This document shows positions 26,025 to 34,974 of a DNA stretch of 64,000 bases, piece after piece. The stretch comes from Rhizobium sp. NFR07. GTDB taxonomy: Bacteria; Pseudomonadota; Alphaproteobacteria; Rhizobiales; Rhizobiaceae. The position numbers and the translations under genes were made by a program. How positions within the stretch are numbered: position 1 is the first letter of the stretch; each line of letters begins with the position of its first letter. The notes beneath the pieces were generated by a model. That model worked only from the letters and a program-made list of their open reading frames with translations. It was not told where the DNA came from and made no database searches. The stretch is from the NCBI RefSeq assembly GCF_900111905.1, contig NZ_FOKM01000025.1:1-64000 (forward strand), given 5' to 3'.

Positions 26025-26615
26025 TTACAACATCGTGCGCGGCCTTCGTCGAGTGATACGATAGACGGCGGCGGGTGGAATATTGGCAAGGGTCCATCCG
26101 ATATACGTTGCCTTCAGGCCCAGGCGGTCAAGCAAGGGTCTGGCGATCGGACACTTTGGGCCGTAGGTGAATTGGTAGAATGCTCCGCCGGGGCGAAGAT
26201 GTGAGAATGCCCCCTCCAGGATAGCATGCACTTTGCGCAACGGCATCGAGAGAAGAGGAAGGCCACTGACGACGGCACCCACAGGCGCTGAGGCATGAAG
26301 CGGTAACTTGCGCAGCTGAGCAGCATCCATCTGTACCGTTTGTGCGGTTGGGAAGCGATCGCTGAGTTGGTTCGCAAACTCCGCGCCGTACTCGACCAGC
26401 ACGAGGTTCTTCTCAGCGACACCTCGACGCAGCAATGCGTCTGTAAAAACGCCTGTCCCCGGACCCAGCTCGATGACAGTGCCCGTGTTCGCGGATATTT
26501 CGGTTGTCATGAGAGAAGACAGCGCACGCCCCGACGGTGTGACGGAGGCGACGCGGAGGGGCGCGGAAAGCCATGCCCGAAAAAACAAAAACGCATCGGT
26601 AGGGCTATTCGTCAT
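26025..26615 (-). CDS. PmtA-like phospholipid N-methyltransferase (class I methyltransferase)
   Basis: A 196-residue methyltransferase. The start ATG 26615 shares one base with the DedA stop (TGATG). FFRAWLSAPLRVASVTPSGRALS at the N-terminus and VIELGPGTGVFTDALLRRG (SAM motif I), followed by PLLSMPLRKVHAILEG, match rhizobial/Rhodobacter-type PmtA proteins, which methylate phosphatidylethanolamine toward phosphatidylcholine at the membrane surface. rRNA-type KsgA enzymes share motif I but not the FFRAWL and LLSMP blocks. Coupling with a DedA membrane protein supports a lipid role. Confidence 0.75.
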   Translation of the reverse strand: MTNSPTDAFLFFRAWLSAPLRVASVTPSGRALSSLMTTEISANTGTVIELGPGTGVFTDALLRRGVAEKNLVLVEYGAEFANQLSDRFPTAQTVQMDAAQLRKLPLHASAPVGAVVSGLPLLSMPLRKVHAILEGAFSHLRPGGAFYQFTYGPKCPIARPLLDRLGLKATYIGWTLANIPPAAVYRITRRRPRTML

Positions 26616-27250
26616 CACTTGCTTGCTCCGTGGATGAGGCGCATCGCATATCGTCGCTGAAGCCGCCACACCAAAGCTGTGAGCACTTCAGCGACAATCA
26701 GCAGGACCAATATTTTCAGAGCGAGCGCGGACGAATTGATGCCAGGAATGGCCAGCTCAGCCAGATAGCCGGCGACGATGAACAACCCGTTCCACAGAAC
26801 GATGCCGGCTGCTATGCCGGATACAAATCGAATCGTATTCGTGCCTAGAAGCCCAGCCGCAATGGGAGAGATCAACCGTACGGTGGGAATAAGTTGCGAC
26901 AGGATCGTGAGCGCGCCTTCCCGGGCACGGAGGGAGGACACCATCCAGTCGATGCGTGACTGCAATAGACCAATCCATCTGCCGACCCGGTAGAGAAGCT
27001 TAACCGACCTCTCTCTTCCGATAGCGCGTACAAGGAGATAGAGAACGAGAGCCCCAATAAGACTGCCGAGCGTCGTCGAAATGACAGCGGTGTGGATGGA
27101 CCAGACATCGTCATCGGCCGCGATACCTATGGCAACGAGAACACCATAGGAGGGCAGGGCGGGCACGAAGCGCTCAGCTATCCCGATCGCAAATAGGCCG
27201 AATATGCCGTAAGCCGCAATCCAGTCGACAAGGTTTCCAAGTGGATCCAT
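26615..27250 (-). CDS. DedA-family membrane protein (VTT domain)
   Basis: A 211-residue polytopic inner-membrane protein. The DedA pattern is present: the N-terminal re-entrant segment FGLFAIGIAERFVPALPSYGVLVAIG with the conserved acidic and proline residues, TLGSLIGALVLYLLVRAIGR, then LSQLIPTVRLISPIAAGLLG, the re-entrant arginine segment. DedA proteins are linked to lipid scrambling and membrane potential. It lies 9 bases after the SDR at 27260 and is translationally coupled to the PmtA-like gene. Confidence 0.85.
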   Translation of the reverse strand: MDPLGNLVDWIAAYGIFGLFAIGIAERFVPALPSYGVLVAIGIAADDDVWSIHTAVISTTLGSLIGALVLYLLVRAIGRERSVKLLYRVGRWIGLLQSRIDWMVSSLRAREGALTILSQLIPTVRLISPIAAGLLGTNTIRFVSGIAAGIVLWNGLFIVAGYLAELAIPGINSSALALKILVLLIVAEVLTALVWRLQRRYAMRLIHGASK

Positions 27251-27259
27251 ACCTTACCC

Positions 27260-28237
27260 CTACCGTCTGATCGCTGTTGCGCCGAGACCGGAGATGTCTG
27301 GTAAAGGAACCTGCGCATGGAACGAGATCCCCGTCAGCTTTTCCGAAATCTCCCACAGCCTACGCGCCACATGCTTTTCCATCGCCTGTCGCGGGATCTG
27401 CGCTTCGGTCGGGTATCCTCGGGTCTCGATGAGTTTATCGGGGCCATAATAGCCGCCGCCTCGTGCATCTGGAGACGTAGCGGCAAAGAGTGTCGGCAAC
27501 GCGCCCTGTGCCACAGGCTGGAACAGAAACCACATGAACGATCTAATCAGGCCGTGGGCACTGCGGTGACCAGGGCCGTTGTGAAGCAGATCCGTGCGCG
27601 ATACTCCTGGGTGTGATGCGATACTGGTAATACCCCAGCCCGCCGTTTCACTTCGCCGTTGCAGTTCGAACGCAAACATCAGACAGGCCAGCTTCGACTG
27701 GCTGTAGACAGGCATGGGCATATAGCCTCTCTCGGCTTGCAGATCGTCGAAGTTGATCGCGACGCTTGCGCTTCGCACAGCAATGCTAGAAAGCGTTACG
27801 ACGCGCGGGGCGTTTGCCCGCATAAGCATCGGCAGAAGGTGGCCGGTCAGAGCAAAGTGGCCGAGGTAGTTGGTGCCGAACTGCAGTTCGAAACCGTCCT
27901 TGGTCTTTTGGCGCGTCGGCGGTGTCATGACGCCAGCGTTGTTGATAAGAACGTCGATACGATCGCGCGTTTCCTTCAGTCTTGTCGCTAGAGCTTCAAT
28001 CGACGCAAGGTCACCGAGGTCAACTGCCTCGAAGATGACCATCGCGCTCGGCGCTTGCTCCTTGATGCGCCTCACCGCCTCGGCGCCTTTGGCCGAGTTG
28101 CGCCCCGCGATGATGACGTCGCCGCCGGCACGGGCAAGCGCCAAGGCATCTTCGAAGCCTAACCCGCCTGTACCAGTGACCACGATTGTCCGGCCCGTCT
28201 GGGACGGCATATCCTCTAGTGTCCAGATCTTATCCAT
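27260..28237 (-). CDS. SDR-family oxidoreductase (retinol-dehydrogenase/WWOX-like branch)
   Basis: A 325-residue extended-length SDR. The cofactor motif is TGTGGLGFE (21-29) instead of TGANSGLG. NNAGVMTPP follows near 100, then FGTNYLGHFALTGHLLP, and the active site is LSSIAVRSASV with PVYSQSKLA. The C-terminal region carries GYYGPDKLIETRG. Such enzymes reduce or oxidise lipophilic alcohols and carbonyls. It is part of the leftward series MFS, AKR, SDR, DedA, PmtA. Confidence 0.88.
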   Translation of the reverse strand: MDKIWTLEDMPSQTGRTIVVTGTGGLGFEDALALARAGGDVIIAGRNSAKGAEAVRRIKEQAPSAMVIFEAVDLGDLASIEALATRLKETRDRIDVLINNAGVMTPPTRQKTKDGFELQFGTNYLGHFALTGHLLPMLMRANAPRVVTLSSIAVRSASVAINFDDLQAERGYMPMPVYSQSKLACLMFAFELQRRSETAGWGITSIASHPGVSRTDLLHNGPGHRSAHGLIRSFMWFLFQPVAQGALPTLFAATSPDARGGGYYGPDKLIETRGYPTEAQIPRQAMEKHVARRLWEISEKLTGISFHAQVPLPDISGLGATAIRR

Positions 28238-28345
28238 TGTCGTTCTTTCGGGTGAGTTTCAGGGTTAGATAGGTCCGCCGAAGATGCAGGAGTTGCCAGC
28301 ACCTTCGGCGGACTGGAGACCGCCTCTGGCTCAAGGCGATCCCCG

Positions 28346-28379
28346 TCAGATCGGGGAATGGGGTGGCTCCCCGATCTGA
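28346..28379 (-). terminator. Hairpin after the aldo/keto reductase gene
   Basis: TCAGATCGGGGA (28346-28357) and TCCCCGATCTGA (28368-28379) are perfect 12-base arms around a 10-base loop, directly after the stop at 28382 on the minus strand. The SDR downstream starts about 110 bases further, so this may attenuate rather than end transcription. Confidence 0.7.
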
Positions 28380-28381
28380 TC

Positions 28382-29431
28382 TCACTCCGCGGCAAGTTGC
28401 GGCTGTACCTGGGGCAGCTTGGGCGGCACTTCGCGAATACGTTGCATCCAGGTAGGATATTCCGATGAGATCGCGCTTGCCGCGTCGAGCACCGCAAGCT
28501 CCTCCGTGCTAAGCACAACCTGCGTGGCTCCTACATTGTCGTCCAGCTGCTCGATGCGCTTGGCCCCGACAATGACGCTCGTGACATGCTGCTGGTGCAG
28601 CAGCCAGGAGAGCGCGATTCTTGCAACGCTGACGCCCTTTTCCATCGCGAGCTTCTCCATCGCGTCGATCACGTTATAGGCGCGATCCATGGCAACCGGC
28701 GGGAAGTCGAAAGTGGCTCGACGGCTGCCGGCCTCCCCCTGCTTATGGCGACTAAATTTGCCGCTCAAAAGACCTCCGGCGAGCGGGCTCCACACAAGAA
28801 GACCGAGCTTGTCGGCCTTGATGAGGGGCACGATCTCGCGTTCGAGCTCTCGACCGGCGAGCGTGTAATAGTTCTGGGTCGTCGCAATCTTGGAAAGGTT
28901 GAGACGCTCGCTATATCCGAGCGCCCGCGCCATTTGCCATGCCGACCAGTTCGACACGCCGACATAACGAACGAGACCTTGGCGTACGAGAGTGTCGAGC
29001 GCCACAAGGCTTTCCTCGATCGGCGTCACGGTGTCGATGTTATGAAGCTGATAGAGGTCGATATGGTCCAGCTGCAGCCGCCTCAGGCTGGCCTTGACGC
29101 TGTCGAGAATATGTCCGCGTGAGTTACCGGCATCGTTCGGTCCGGAGCCTGTCGGGCCGCAGGCCTTTGTTGCGATGACGACATCCTCGCGTCTGATCCC
29201 AAGGTTCTTCAAAGACCGGCCGACGATTTCCTCCGACGCGCCGGCGGAATAGATATCAGCCGTGTCGATGAAGTTGATGCCGTGCTCGATGGCGCGAGCG
29301 ATCAGAGCCTGTGCGTCCTCCTGCTGGACATTTCCCATGTTCGCCCACACGCCCTTGCCTCCGAATGTCATTGTGCCGAGGCAGAGTTCGGAGACAAAGA
29401 GGCCTGTATTCCCGAGTGTGTTGAACTTCAT
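28382..29431 (-). CDS. Aldo/keto reductase
   Basis: The start is set at ATG 29431 (MKFNTLGNTGLFVSELCLGTMTFGG) with GGGAAA upstream. 349 residues. Tetrad Asp56 and Tyr61 (FIDTADIYSAG), Lys89, His130. It is closely similar across its length to the enzyme at 11509-12570 (same LAGRELEREIVPL, WSPLAGGLLSGKFS and SVIVGAKRIEQLDDNVGA blocks). The two are therefore paralogues or independent acquisitions of one family. Its operon partner is an MFS exporter. Confidence 0.92.
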   Translation of the reverse strand: MKFNTLGNTGLFVSELCLGTMTFGGKGVWANMGNVQQEDAQALIARAIEHGINFIDTADIYSAGASEEIVGRSLKNLGIRREDVVIATKACGPTGSGPNDAGNSRGHILDSVKASLRRLQLDHIDLYQLHNIDTVTPIEESLVALDTLVRQGLVRYVGVSNWSAWQMARALGYSERLNLSKIATTQNYYTLAGRELEREIVPLIKADKLGLLVWSPLAGGLLSGKFSRHKQGEAGSRRATFDFPPVAMDRAYNVIDAMEKLAMEKGVSVARIALSWLLHQQHVTSVIVGAKRIEQLDDNVGATQVVLSTEELAVLDAASAISSEYPTWMQRIREVPPKLPQVQPQLAAE

Positions 29432-29480
29432 GACAAGTTTCCCTTTTGCCTGTTTGATGGATGACAACGACGGTTTGTGG

Positions 29481-30794
29481 TTAGGGCTGGCGAAGGAAGG
29501 CGCCAATGCGGCGGTTTGCGATGAGGAGAGTGATACCTGTCGACACCGCCGCCACAGGCACGATCAACATACCGAGGCCGAGGCCGTTCGGAATGTCGGC
29601 AGCACTTGCCGCATCGCTGACAATGCCAACAAACAGAGGAGCAAGCGCAGGTCCGAGCAGGCCGCTTCCGATCATCATGAGACTGGTCGCCTGTGCCTGC
29701 CGGCCCGGACCAGCGACGAGATGCGCGGCTCCGAAGCCCCAGGGTAAAAAGAACGAGAACGACAACATTGCGGGAACGAAAAGCGCGACCGACATCCAAC
29801 CGGCTGGTGCAAAGAGAGCCGCAGTCGTCGTTACACTGGCGATGAGGAAGAGAATTGCCGGGGGCCCTAGGACCCTGCCGGTCCCGGAGCGGACGGCGTG
29901 GTCGAACCAGCGGCCGCCGCCCAAAGTCCCAATGATCCCCATCAACCCTTGCAGCATGCCGAAGGAAACCCCGACTTCTGTCGCCGTAAGGCCATGGGTA
30001 CGGATCAGAAACGGAATGGAAAAAGCGTAGAAAGGGGCTCCGGCGAAGCCAAGGAAAATCGCCCCCGTAAACATCCACCGAAACGCGGGAGAAGACAGCA
30101 TTTCGAGGCTTGTTCGCAGAAAAGGTTCGCTCCGACCGGCTTTGCTCTGGAGCGCCGGTGTCGGGCCGGCGATAAGAATCGTCAACAATCCGATCAGAAT
30201 GCCGACGGCTCCGGCGCCCATCAGCACGATGCGCCAGCCGAAGATATCCGCGATCGCGCCGCCGGCGGCAAAGCCGAACATCGTGCCCAGGGGGATGCCC
30301 ATGGCGAACAGACCGATGGCAAGACCACGCCGCTCATGGCCGATTTTGCGAACGATGAGAGCGTGACCAGCCGGGACGGCACCTGCCTCTCCAAATGCGA
30401 CACCGAAGCGTGTCAGGGCAAGAAACATGAAACTTGCGGCAAATCCGCCAAGTGTCGTCATCACGCTCCACAGCAGGATACAGGACACCAGCACGAGCCG
30501 GGGTGATCCCCGATCTGCCGCACGGGCAAGCGGTAACGAGAGGAGTGCGTAACAGACCGCAAAGGCGATCCCTGTCAGCAGACCCATCTGGGTATCGGTC
30601 AGAGAAAGATCTGCCTTGATTTTCTCTGCCAGGATGAATGGAAGAATACGATCGATCTGGGAAAAGGCATTGATCAGGAGAAGCACGATGCATATGGCAG
30701 CTATTCTCCAGCCTTTCACGTATTCCGTATGTGAGGCTGGCGACGACGCCCGTGTCCCCGACGGATCTATTGACCCAGCGACAATTTCTGTCAT
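29481..30794 (-). CDS. MFS transporter
   Basis: A 437-residue 12-helix major facilitator. The loop 2-3 motif is degenerate (LLSLPLARAADRGSPRLVL). The NAFSQIDRILPFILAEKIKADLSLTDTQMGLL start is typical of the aromatic/sugar-acid MFS group (spinster-like, ACS-like). It is the first gene of a leftward operon with the aldo/keto reductase and SDR and is divergent from an AraC gene 51 bases away. The substrate is probably the compound handled by these reductases. Confidence 0.88.
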   Translation of the reverse strand: MTEIVAGSIDPSGTRASSPASHTEYVKGWRIAAICIVLLLINAFSQIDRILPFILAEKIKADLSLTDTQMGLLTGIAFAVCYALLSLPLARAADRGSPRLVLVSCILLWSVMTTLGGFAASFMFLALTRFGVAFGEAGAVPAGHALIVRKIGHERRGLAIGLFAMGIPLGTMFGFAAGGAIADIFGWRIVLMGAGAVGILIGLLTILIAGPTPALQSKAGRSEPFLRTSLEMLSSPAFRWMFTGAIFLGFAGAPFYAFSIPFLIRTHGLTATEVGVSFGMLQGLMGIIGTLGGGRWFDHAVRSGTGRVLGPPAILFLIASVTTTAALFAPAGWMSVALFVPAMLSFSFFLPWGFGAAHLVAGPGRQAQATSLMMIGSGLLGPALAPLFVGIVSDAASAADIPNGLGLGMLIVPVAAVSTGITLLIANRRIGAFLRQP

Positions 30795-30845
30795 TTTGAG
30801 GCTACTCCTCGCTTGGTTGCACCCTTAAGCTAGATGGAGTGTCCG

Positions 30846-31880
30846 ATGACCAAAATGCCCGAACCTTCAAGAAACTTGCCTATTCCTGCAGAAGAGGCGA
30901 TCATGCCGCCGAAGAGCCACATATTGCCGTGGCCCCTGAAACAGCCGGAGCCCCGTTTGAATACGCCACTGCTGTCCGCGGTGACGGGCTACATCGAAGA
31001 CCAAGGGGGCGGCCAAGGCCTGTTCCCAACGGCGATAGAAGGCTTCAACATCGTCCGCTCGTTTCAGTCGATGATGCCCATGCGCAACATATACCGGCCG
31101 TCGCTCTGCGTCGTCGTCGAGGGCGGCAAAGAATTGCAGCTTGGAGATGAACTGCTTCGCTACGGAACAATGGAGTGCCTTGTCGTCAGTGTCGGGGTAC
31201 CGGCGACTGGTCAGATCGTCGAGGCGAGCAAGGAAACTCCTTACGTTGGCGTGATGATTGACTTTGACGTTGCAACGGTACGAGAAGTTCTAGAGCAATT
31301 GGAGGCGCTTCCCCTACAGTCGGAGGCACCAGGTCCATGCGCGTTCGTTGCGAAGGTCGATCAGCCTCTAGCCGATTGCATCCTTCGCCTCGTTAGGTTG
31401 CTGGCGACACCAAAGGCAATCCCGGTTTTGGCACCTTCAATCGTCCGGGAGATTTGCTACTGGTTGCTGAGCGGGCCGCATGGCGGCGAAATTTGCAAAC
31501 TTGCCTTGCCTGACTCAAACATCGAGCGCGTTGTTAGAGCTGTGTCGGTCCTGCATACCAATTTTGCAGAGACGCTCCGAGTGGAAGAGCTAGCGGATAT
31601 TGCCCGGATGAGTCCGTCATCATTTCATCAACACTTCAAGGCGCTGACGACTATGACACCACTCCAGTTTCAAAAACAACTTCGCTTGCTGGAGGCACGC
31701 CGACTTATGGCGACGCAAGCTGCGAACGTTGCCGAGGCCGCCTATAAGGTGGGCTACGAGAGCGCTTCGCAGTTCAGTCGAGAATATTCCCGGACCTTCG
31801 GCGTCGCACCGAAACAAGATGCTTTGAAGCAACAAAAGCTTCAGGACCTGTATGCCAGCCGTACGGTGCGTTCAGCGTAA
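30846..31880 (+). CDS. AraC-family transcriptional regulator (AraC_N + HTH_18)
   Basis: Start ATG 30846 is preferred over ATG 30834 because GGAG lies about 8 bases upstream of it. The AraC_N sensor domain covers about 45-200 (FNIVRSFQSMMPMRNIYRPSLCVVVEGGKEL, a family hallmark). A double helix-turn-helix lies at about 235-335 (VEELADIARMSPSSFHQHFKALTTMTPLQFQK and YKVGYESASQFSREYSRTFG). It is divergent from and probably activates the MFS, AKR and SDR operon. Confidence 0.9.
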   Translation: MTKMPEPSRNLPIPAEEAIMPPKSHILPWPLKQPEPRLNTPLLSAVTGYIEDQGGGQGLFPTAIEGFNIVRSFQSMMPMRNIYRPSLCVVVEGGKELQLGDELLRYGTMECLVVSVGVPATGQIVEASKETPYVGVMIDFDVATVREVLEQLEALPLQSEAPGPCAFVAKVDQPLADCILRLVRLLATPKAIPVLAPSIVREICYWLLSGPHGGEICKLALPDSNIERVVRAVSVLHTNFAETLRVEELADIARMSPSSFHQHFKALTTMTPLQFQKQLRLLEARRLMATQAANVAEAAYKVGYESASQFSREYSRTFGVAPKQDALKQQKLQDLYASRTVRSA

Positions 31881-31908
31881 CGCGGCAGTCTGACGAAGCC
31901 GCAGATAT

Positions 31909-31950
31909 CGGGAGAGTCAGAAACCCCACATGTCGCACTAAACTCTCCCG
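31909..31950. terminator. Bidirectional hairpin between AraC and the lactonase gene
   Basis: CGGGAGAGT (31909-31917) and ACTCTCCCG (31942-31950) are perfect 9-base arms with a 24-base loop in the gap between two convergent genes. Confidence 0.55.
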
Positions 31951-31969
31951 CCACATGCCTTGACCTACG

Positions 31970-32989
31970 TCACCTCGCTGCCTTGGCGAGAGCCTTCGCT
32001 GCGAAGATTGTTGATCCCTGTCCTTTGTCCCAGTCATTCGTGAAAATTAGCAGTTCGTCCGCGCCAGATCGGATAACCATGGATGTTGAACGCAGATTGT
32101 GGCTGTCGTCTCGACCGGGCAGCAGGTACTGGCCGACTGGGAAGCCAAGCGGATTGAACACCATGATCCGACCCTGACCGTACATCGCTACATAGACGTT
32201 GCCGTTGGCGTCGATGCGAATGGAATCCGGCCCTCCGCCGACAAAACTGTAGACGACCGATGAACCGAATGGTGCGACCGTGGTGGCGTCGGCGAGGGAA
32301 ATTCGGTGCAACTTGCCGCCGGCTAGTTCCGTCACCCACAGCGTCTTGCCATCCGGGCTCAGGCCGATGCCGTTCGCGATCCGCAGGTTCGGAACGACCA
32401 TCACCGGTTTGCCACCACCGGGTGCGACATAGTAGACGCCACCAGAGGGCAGACTAGAGCCGCCTTTGAAGTCAGTGAAGTAGAACCCACCCTGCTTGTC
32501 GAAAACGAGGTCGTCTGGCAGAAAACCCTCATCTCTCGATACGACCGTTCGCACGTCGGATCCGTCGGCCGCCATGGAGACGACCGAACCGCGCGATTGG
32601 AAATCCCCGAGTTCGGCCATGTAGACACGGCCATCGCTATGGACTGCCAAACCTGCAGGACGAAGCTCCGTGTCCGGGACGAAGCTCGATAGCTTTTTGT
32701 CGGGTGTCAGGCGAAAAACCGTTCCGCCGAAGACCTCGCAGAACAGCAAATCGCCCTTCGCGTCGAATGTCGGGCATTCGAGTTGCAGTCCCTTTTCGGA
32801 GACCTTGAAATATTCTTTGGCCTCGACCGAGGGCAGATCGGCTTCCGCCATCGGCAGTGGTACAGCACTCCGCAATGCAGACGAAATATCGAGGGCTGGA
32901 AAAGCGTCGTTATCGTCGGCCGAATGAGCTATGGCACTGATTAGGATCAGCGCCGCGCCCGTAGCCGACATGCAAATCAGTCGATTCAT
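31970..32989 (-). CDS. Exported SMP-30/gluconolactonase-like beta-propeller protein (candidate mevalonolactonase)
   Basis: Start ATG 32989 with GGGAGGAGAG upstream. A signal peptide (MNRLICMSATGAALILISAIAHS) sends it to the periplasm. The remaining about 315 residues form a six-bladed SMP-30 propeller: LQLECPTFDAKGDLLF, RPAGLAVHSDGRVYMAE, LPDDLVFDKQGGFYFTD, NGIGLSPDGKTLWVTE and GGPDSIRIDANGNVYVAMYG. These carry the Glu, Asn and Asp residues that bind the catalytic metal in the family. SMP-30 enzymes open lactones. It lies in the HMG-CoA reductase gene set, 39 bases after the permease gene. From context I infer that it opens mevalonolactone to mevalonate; that is not shown by sequence alone. 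Confidence 0.8.
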   Translation of the reverse strand: MNRLICMSATGAALILISAIAHSADDNDAFPALDISSALRSAVPLPMAEADLPSVEAKEYFKVSEKGLQLECPTFDAKGDLLFCEVFGGTVFRLTPDKKLSSFVPDTELRPAGLAVHSDGRVYMAELGDFQSRGSVVSMAADGSDVRTVVSRDEGFLPDDLVFDKQGGFYFTDFKGGSSLPSGGVYYVAPGGGKPVMVVPNLRIANGIGLSPDGKTLWVTELAGGKLHRISLADATTVAPFGSSVVYSFVGGGPDSIRIDANGNVYVAMYGQGRIMVFNPLGFPVGQYLLPGRDDSHNLRSTSMVIRSGADELLIFTNDWDKGQGSTIFAAKALAKAAR

Positions 32990-33028
32990 AGTCTCTCCTC
33001 CCATTTTCCGACAAACTGAGCGGCTGGG

Positions 33029-34411
33029 TCAGCCGATCAGCTTAAGGATCGCCGGAACGCTGAGGATCGCGGCGTAGTAACTCATGAACTGTACGCCGGT
33101 ATTCATTCCGAGTACGCGGTAGAGCAGGCCGCCGACGAGGCCGACCGTCACGATGACCAGCAGCGCCAGGGATCCGCCCTCCCAGAGGCCGATTACCAGG
33201 ATGAGGCCGACGAAGGTTGCGATGATGGCTTCATGGCTGATGTACTTCGCGACGAAGGCCGCAGCGCTGCGGGCATGGTTCATCGCAAATGGGTAAGCGA
33301 TGGCGGCGGCGATAACGACGGAGACGAGGCCCCAGATCAGAAACTCGGACACGGACATCATCGTGTGTAGGTTATTGACGACGCCGGTGGCGGTATCGAC
33401 CGTGAAACGCGGCGGCGCGTTGAACAGCGGAGCGGCAGGGCCGGCAGCAACCGGGCTGAGTGGCAGACCGAAAGCGATCAATGGGATCAGCGCCTCGGCA
33501 ATGTAGGTGGATTCTGTCACGCCGTTACGAACGGCGAGCACGGAGGTCAGGCGATGATAAGCGTGCTTGATGCGCGCGCCGACAATTTCGCCGGCGATTA
33601 CGGTCACGGCGACTGGGCTGAAAACGAACGTAGCGCTCGTCACTGCGGCCGCTGCCGCCGTCGTGACAACCTGGCTTCTGTCAAGCACGCGAAACGGATT
33701 GGGGAAATAGCCGCCCCAGCCCTTCACGTCGGGGGCAAGCGTGGTCTGGCGTGGTTCGCTGCGGTTCATGCGTTTGCGTTCGAGCGGCGACACCGCGGAG
33801 AACAGTTCAGCCACCAGTGGCCCGACGGCGATGCCTAGAAAATAGCTGACGCCGAGCTTGACGTTATGCGTGGCTGTGAAACTTTGTAGGGCGACGATGA
33901 GCAGCGTGAACGGTACCAGCGCTATGACGGAAGCCCAGCGACCGGCCGAGAAATAGGCGATGATGAGGGCAGCGCCGATGAACAGCCATGGAGCGGAAGC
34001 GGTTATGTAGGTGCCGAACGGCGCCAGGATGATAGCGAACAGGACAGCAAGCGGCACGGCGATGAAGGCCGAGATGACGGAGCCGGCCAACATTTTGCGC
34101 AGAGCCACATGCGGTGCGCCCAGATTGCGAAGCGCCGTGGCCTGCTGCAGTAGCGGCAGAGCCAGCGTATCGCCTGGAATGCCGAGAAGCGCCGTTGGCA
34201 CCGCGTGGGTCATGTGCTTGGAAACCGCCGCACACATCCAGAAGGTAAAAACCGCGACCGGCGGTGCGCCAAGAAGAACCACCAAAAGTGTCACTGGGGC
34301 GATCGTGGTGGTTTCGTCCGTTCCCGAGATCAGACCAATGGCGGAAAACAGGATTGCTCCCAGAAGGCCGAGCGAGGTGGCAATGACTATTTCATAAAGC
34401 ATCCCGTCCAT
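33029..34411 (-). CDS. TctA-like integral membrane permease
   Basis: Start ATG 34411 (MDGMLYEIVIATSLGLLGAILF) with GGGGATTGAG upstream; 460 residues, about 10-12 hydrophobic segments. LISGTDETTTIAP and PTALLGIPGDTLALPLL occupy the positions of the GLPG and NxPGD loops of tripartite tricarboxylate transporter permeases. LIPLIAFGLPLSPVAAGPAAPLF repeats the pattern in the second half. The similarity is distant. The partner gene just upstream encodes a small membrane protein (TctB analogue), but no TctC binding protein is present. By context the cargo is mevalonate. Confidence 0.7.
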   Translation of the reverse strand: MDGMLYEIVIATSLGLLGAILFSAIGLISGTDETTTIAPVTLLVVLLGAPPVAVFTFWMCAAVSKHMTHAVPTALLGIPGDTLALPLLQQATALRNLGAPHVALRKMLAGSVISAFIAVPLAVLFAIILAPFGTYITASAPWLFIGAALIIAYFSAGRWASVIALVPFTLLIVALQSFTATHNVKLGVSYFLGIAVGPLVAELFSAVSPLERKRMNRSEPRQTTLAPDVKGWGGYFPNPFRVLDRSQVVTTAAAAAVTSATFVFSPVAVTVIAGEIVGARIKHAYHRLTSVLAVRNGVTESTYIAEALIPLIAFGLPLSPVAAGPAAPLFNAPPRFTVDTATGVVNNLHTMMSVSEFLIWGLVSVVIAAAIAYPFAMNHARSAAAFVAKYISHEAIIATFVGLILVIGLWEGGSLALLVIVTVGLVGGLLYRVLGMNTGVQFMSYYAAILSVPAILKLIG

Positions 34412-34412
34412 C

Positions 34413-34874
34413 TCAATCCCCCTGCCTGTCGGTTCCGCGGCTATCCTGGTAAGACTTGAACAGCTCGTAGAGGCCAACTTCGCGCATCTCCTGCGCGACT
34501 TCGGACGGGATATCCTCCACCCGGCCAATCGTCCCGCCCTCCTGTTCGAGCTGTGCCAGGATATCGGCCTGCCAGGCAGTGCCTTTCTCGACTTGTTCCA
34601 CTACGATGCGCTTCGGCGCAAAGATCCGGGAGCAAACGGCTCCGCTGATCACCGAGCCGACGATGCCGGCAAGCATTGCCAGTGCCTTGCCGACTGCGGG
34701 AGTGGTGGCCAGAGGCGCGATCGTTGCAAGAGCGACGTAGTAGACCACCACGCTCAGTATGGCGCCGATAATCATGGCCTTCGCGAGCTGAGGGCGAGAC
34801 ACCACGTCTCCCCAAACTTCGGCAAGCTGACCGTGCGGGCCGGCGGCGCGCACAACATCCTGATCTGTCATCAT
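34413..34874 (-). CDS. Small membrane subunit of the TctA-like transporter
   Basis: A 153-residue protein starting at ATG 34874 or 34871 with GGGAGGG upstream. Two strong hydrophobic segments at about residues 32-57 (AKAMIIGAILSVVVYYVALATI) and 62-88, then a charged soluble tail with KRIVVEQVEKGTAWQADILAQLEQEGG. The gene ends one base before the permease start. Size and position fit a TctB-like subunit, but it has two rather than four membrane segments and I do not recognise the family. Confidence 0.6.
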   Translation of the reverse strand: MMTDQDVVRAAGPHGQLAEVWGDVVSRPQLAKAMIIGAILSVVVYYVALATIAPLATTPAVGKALAMLAGIVGSVISGAVCSRIFAPKRIVVEQVEKGTAWQADILAQLEQEGGTIGRVEDIPSEVAQEMREVGLYELFKSYQDSRGTDRQGD

Positions 34875-34974
34875 TATCCCTCCCCAGTTGTCGGCCGCTC
34901 GGCCGTAAAAAATGGCCACACGTGACCAGCCAATCGGGCAGAGCTCCTCCCTTGCCCGGCTGCCGGTTTCAGTT

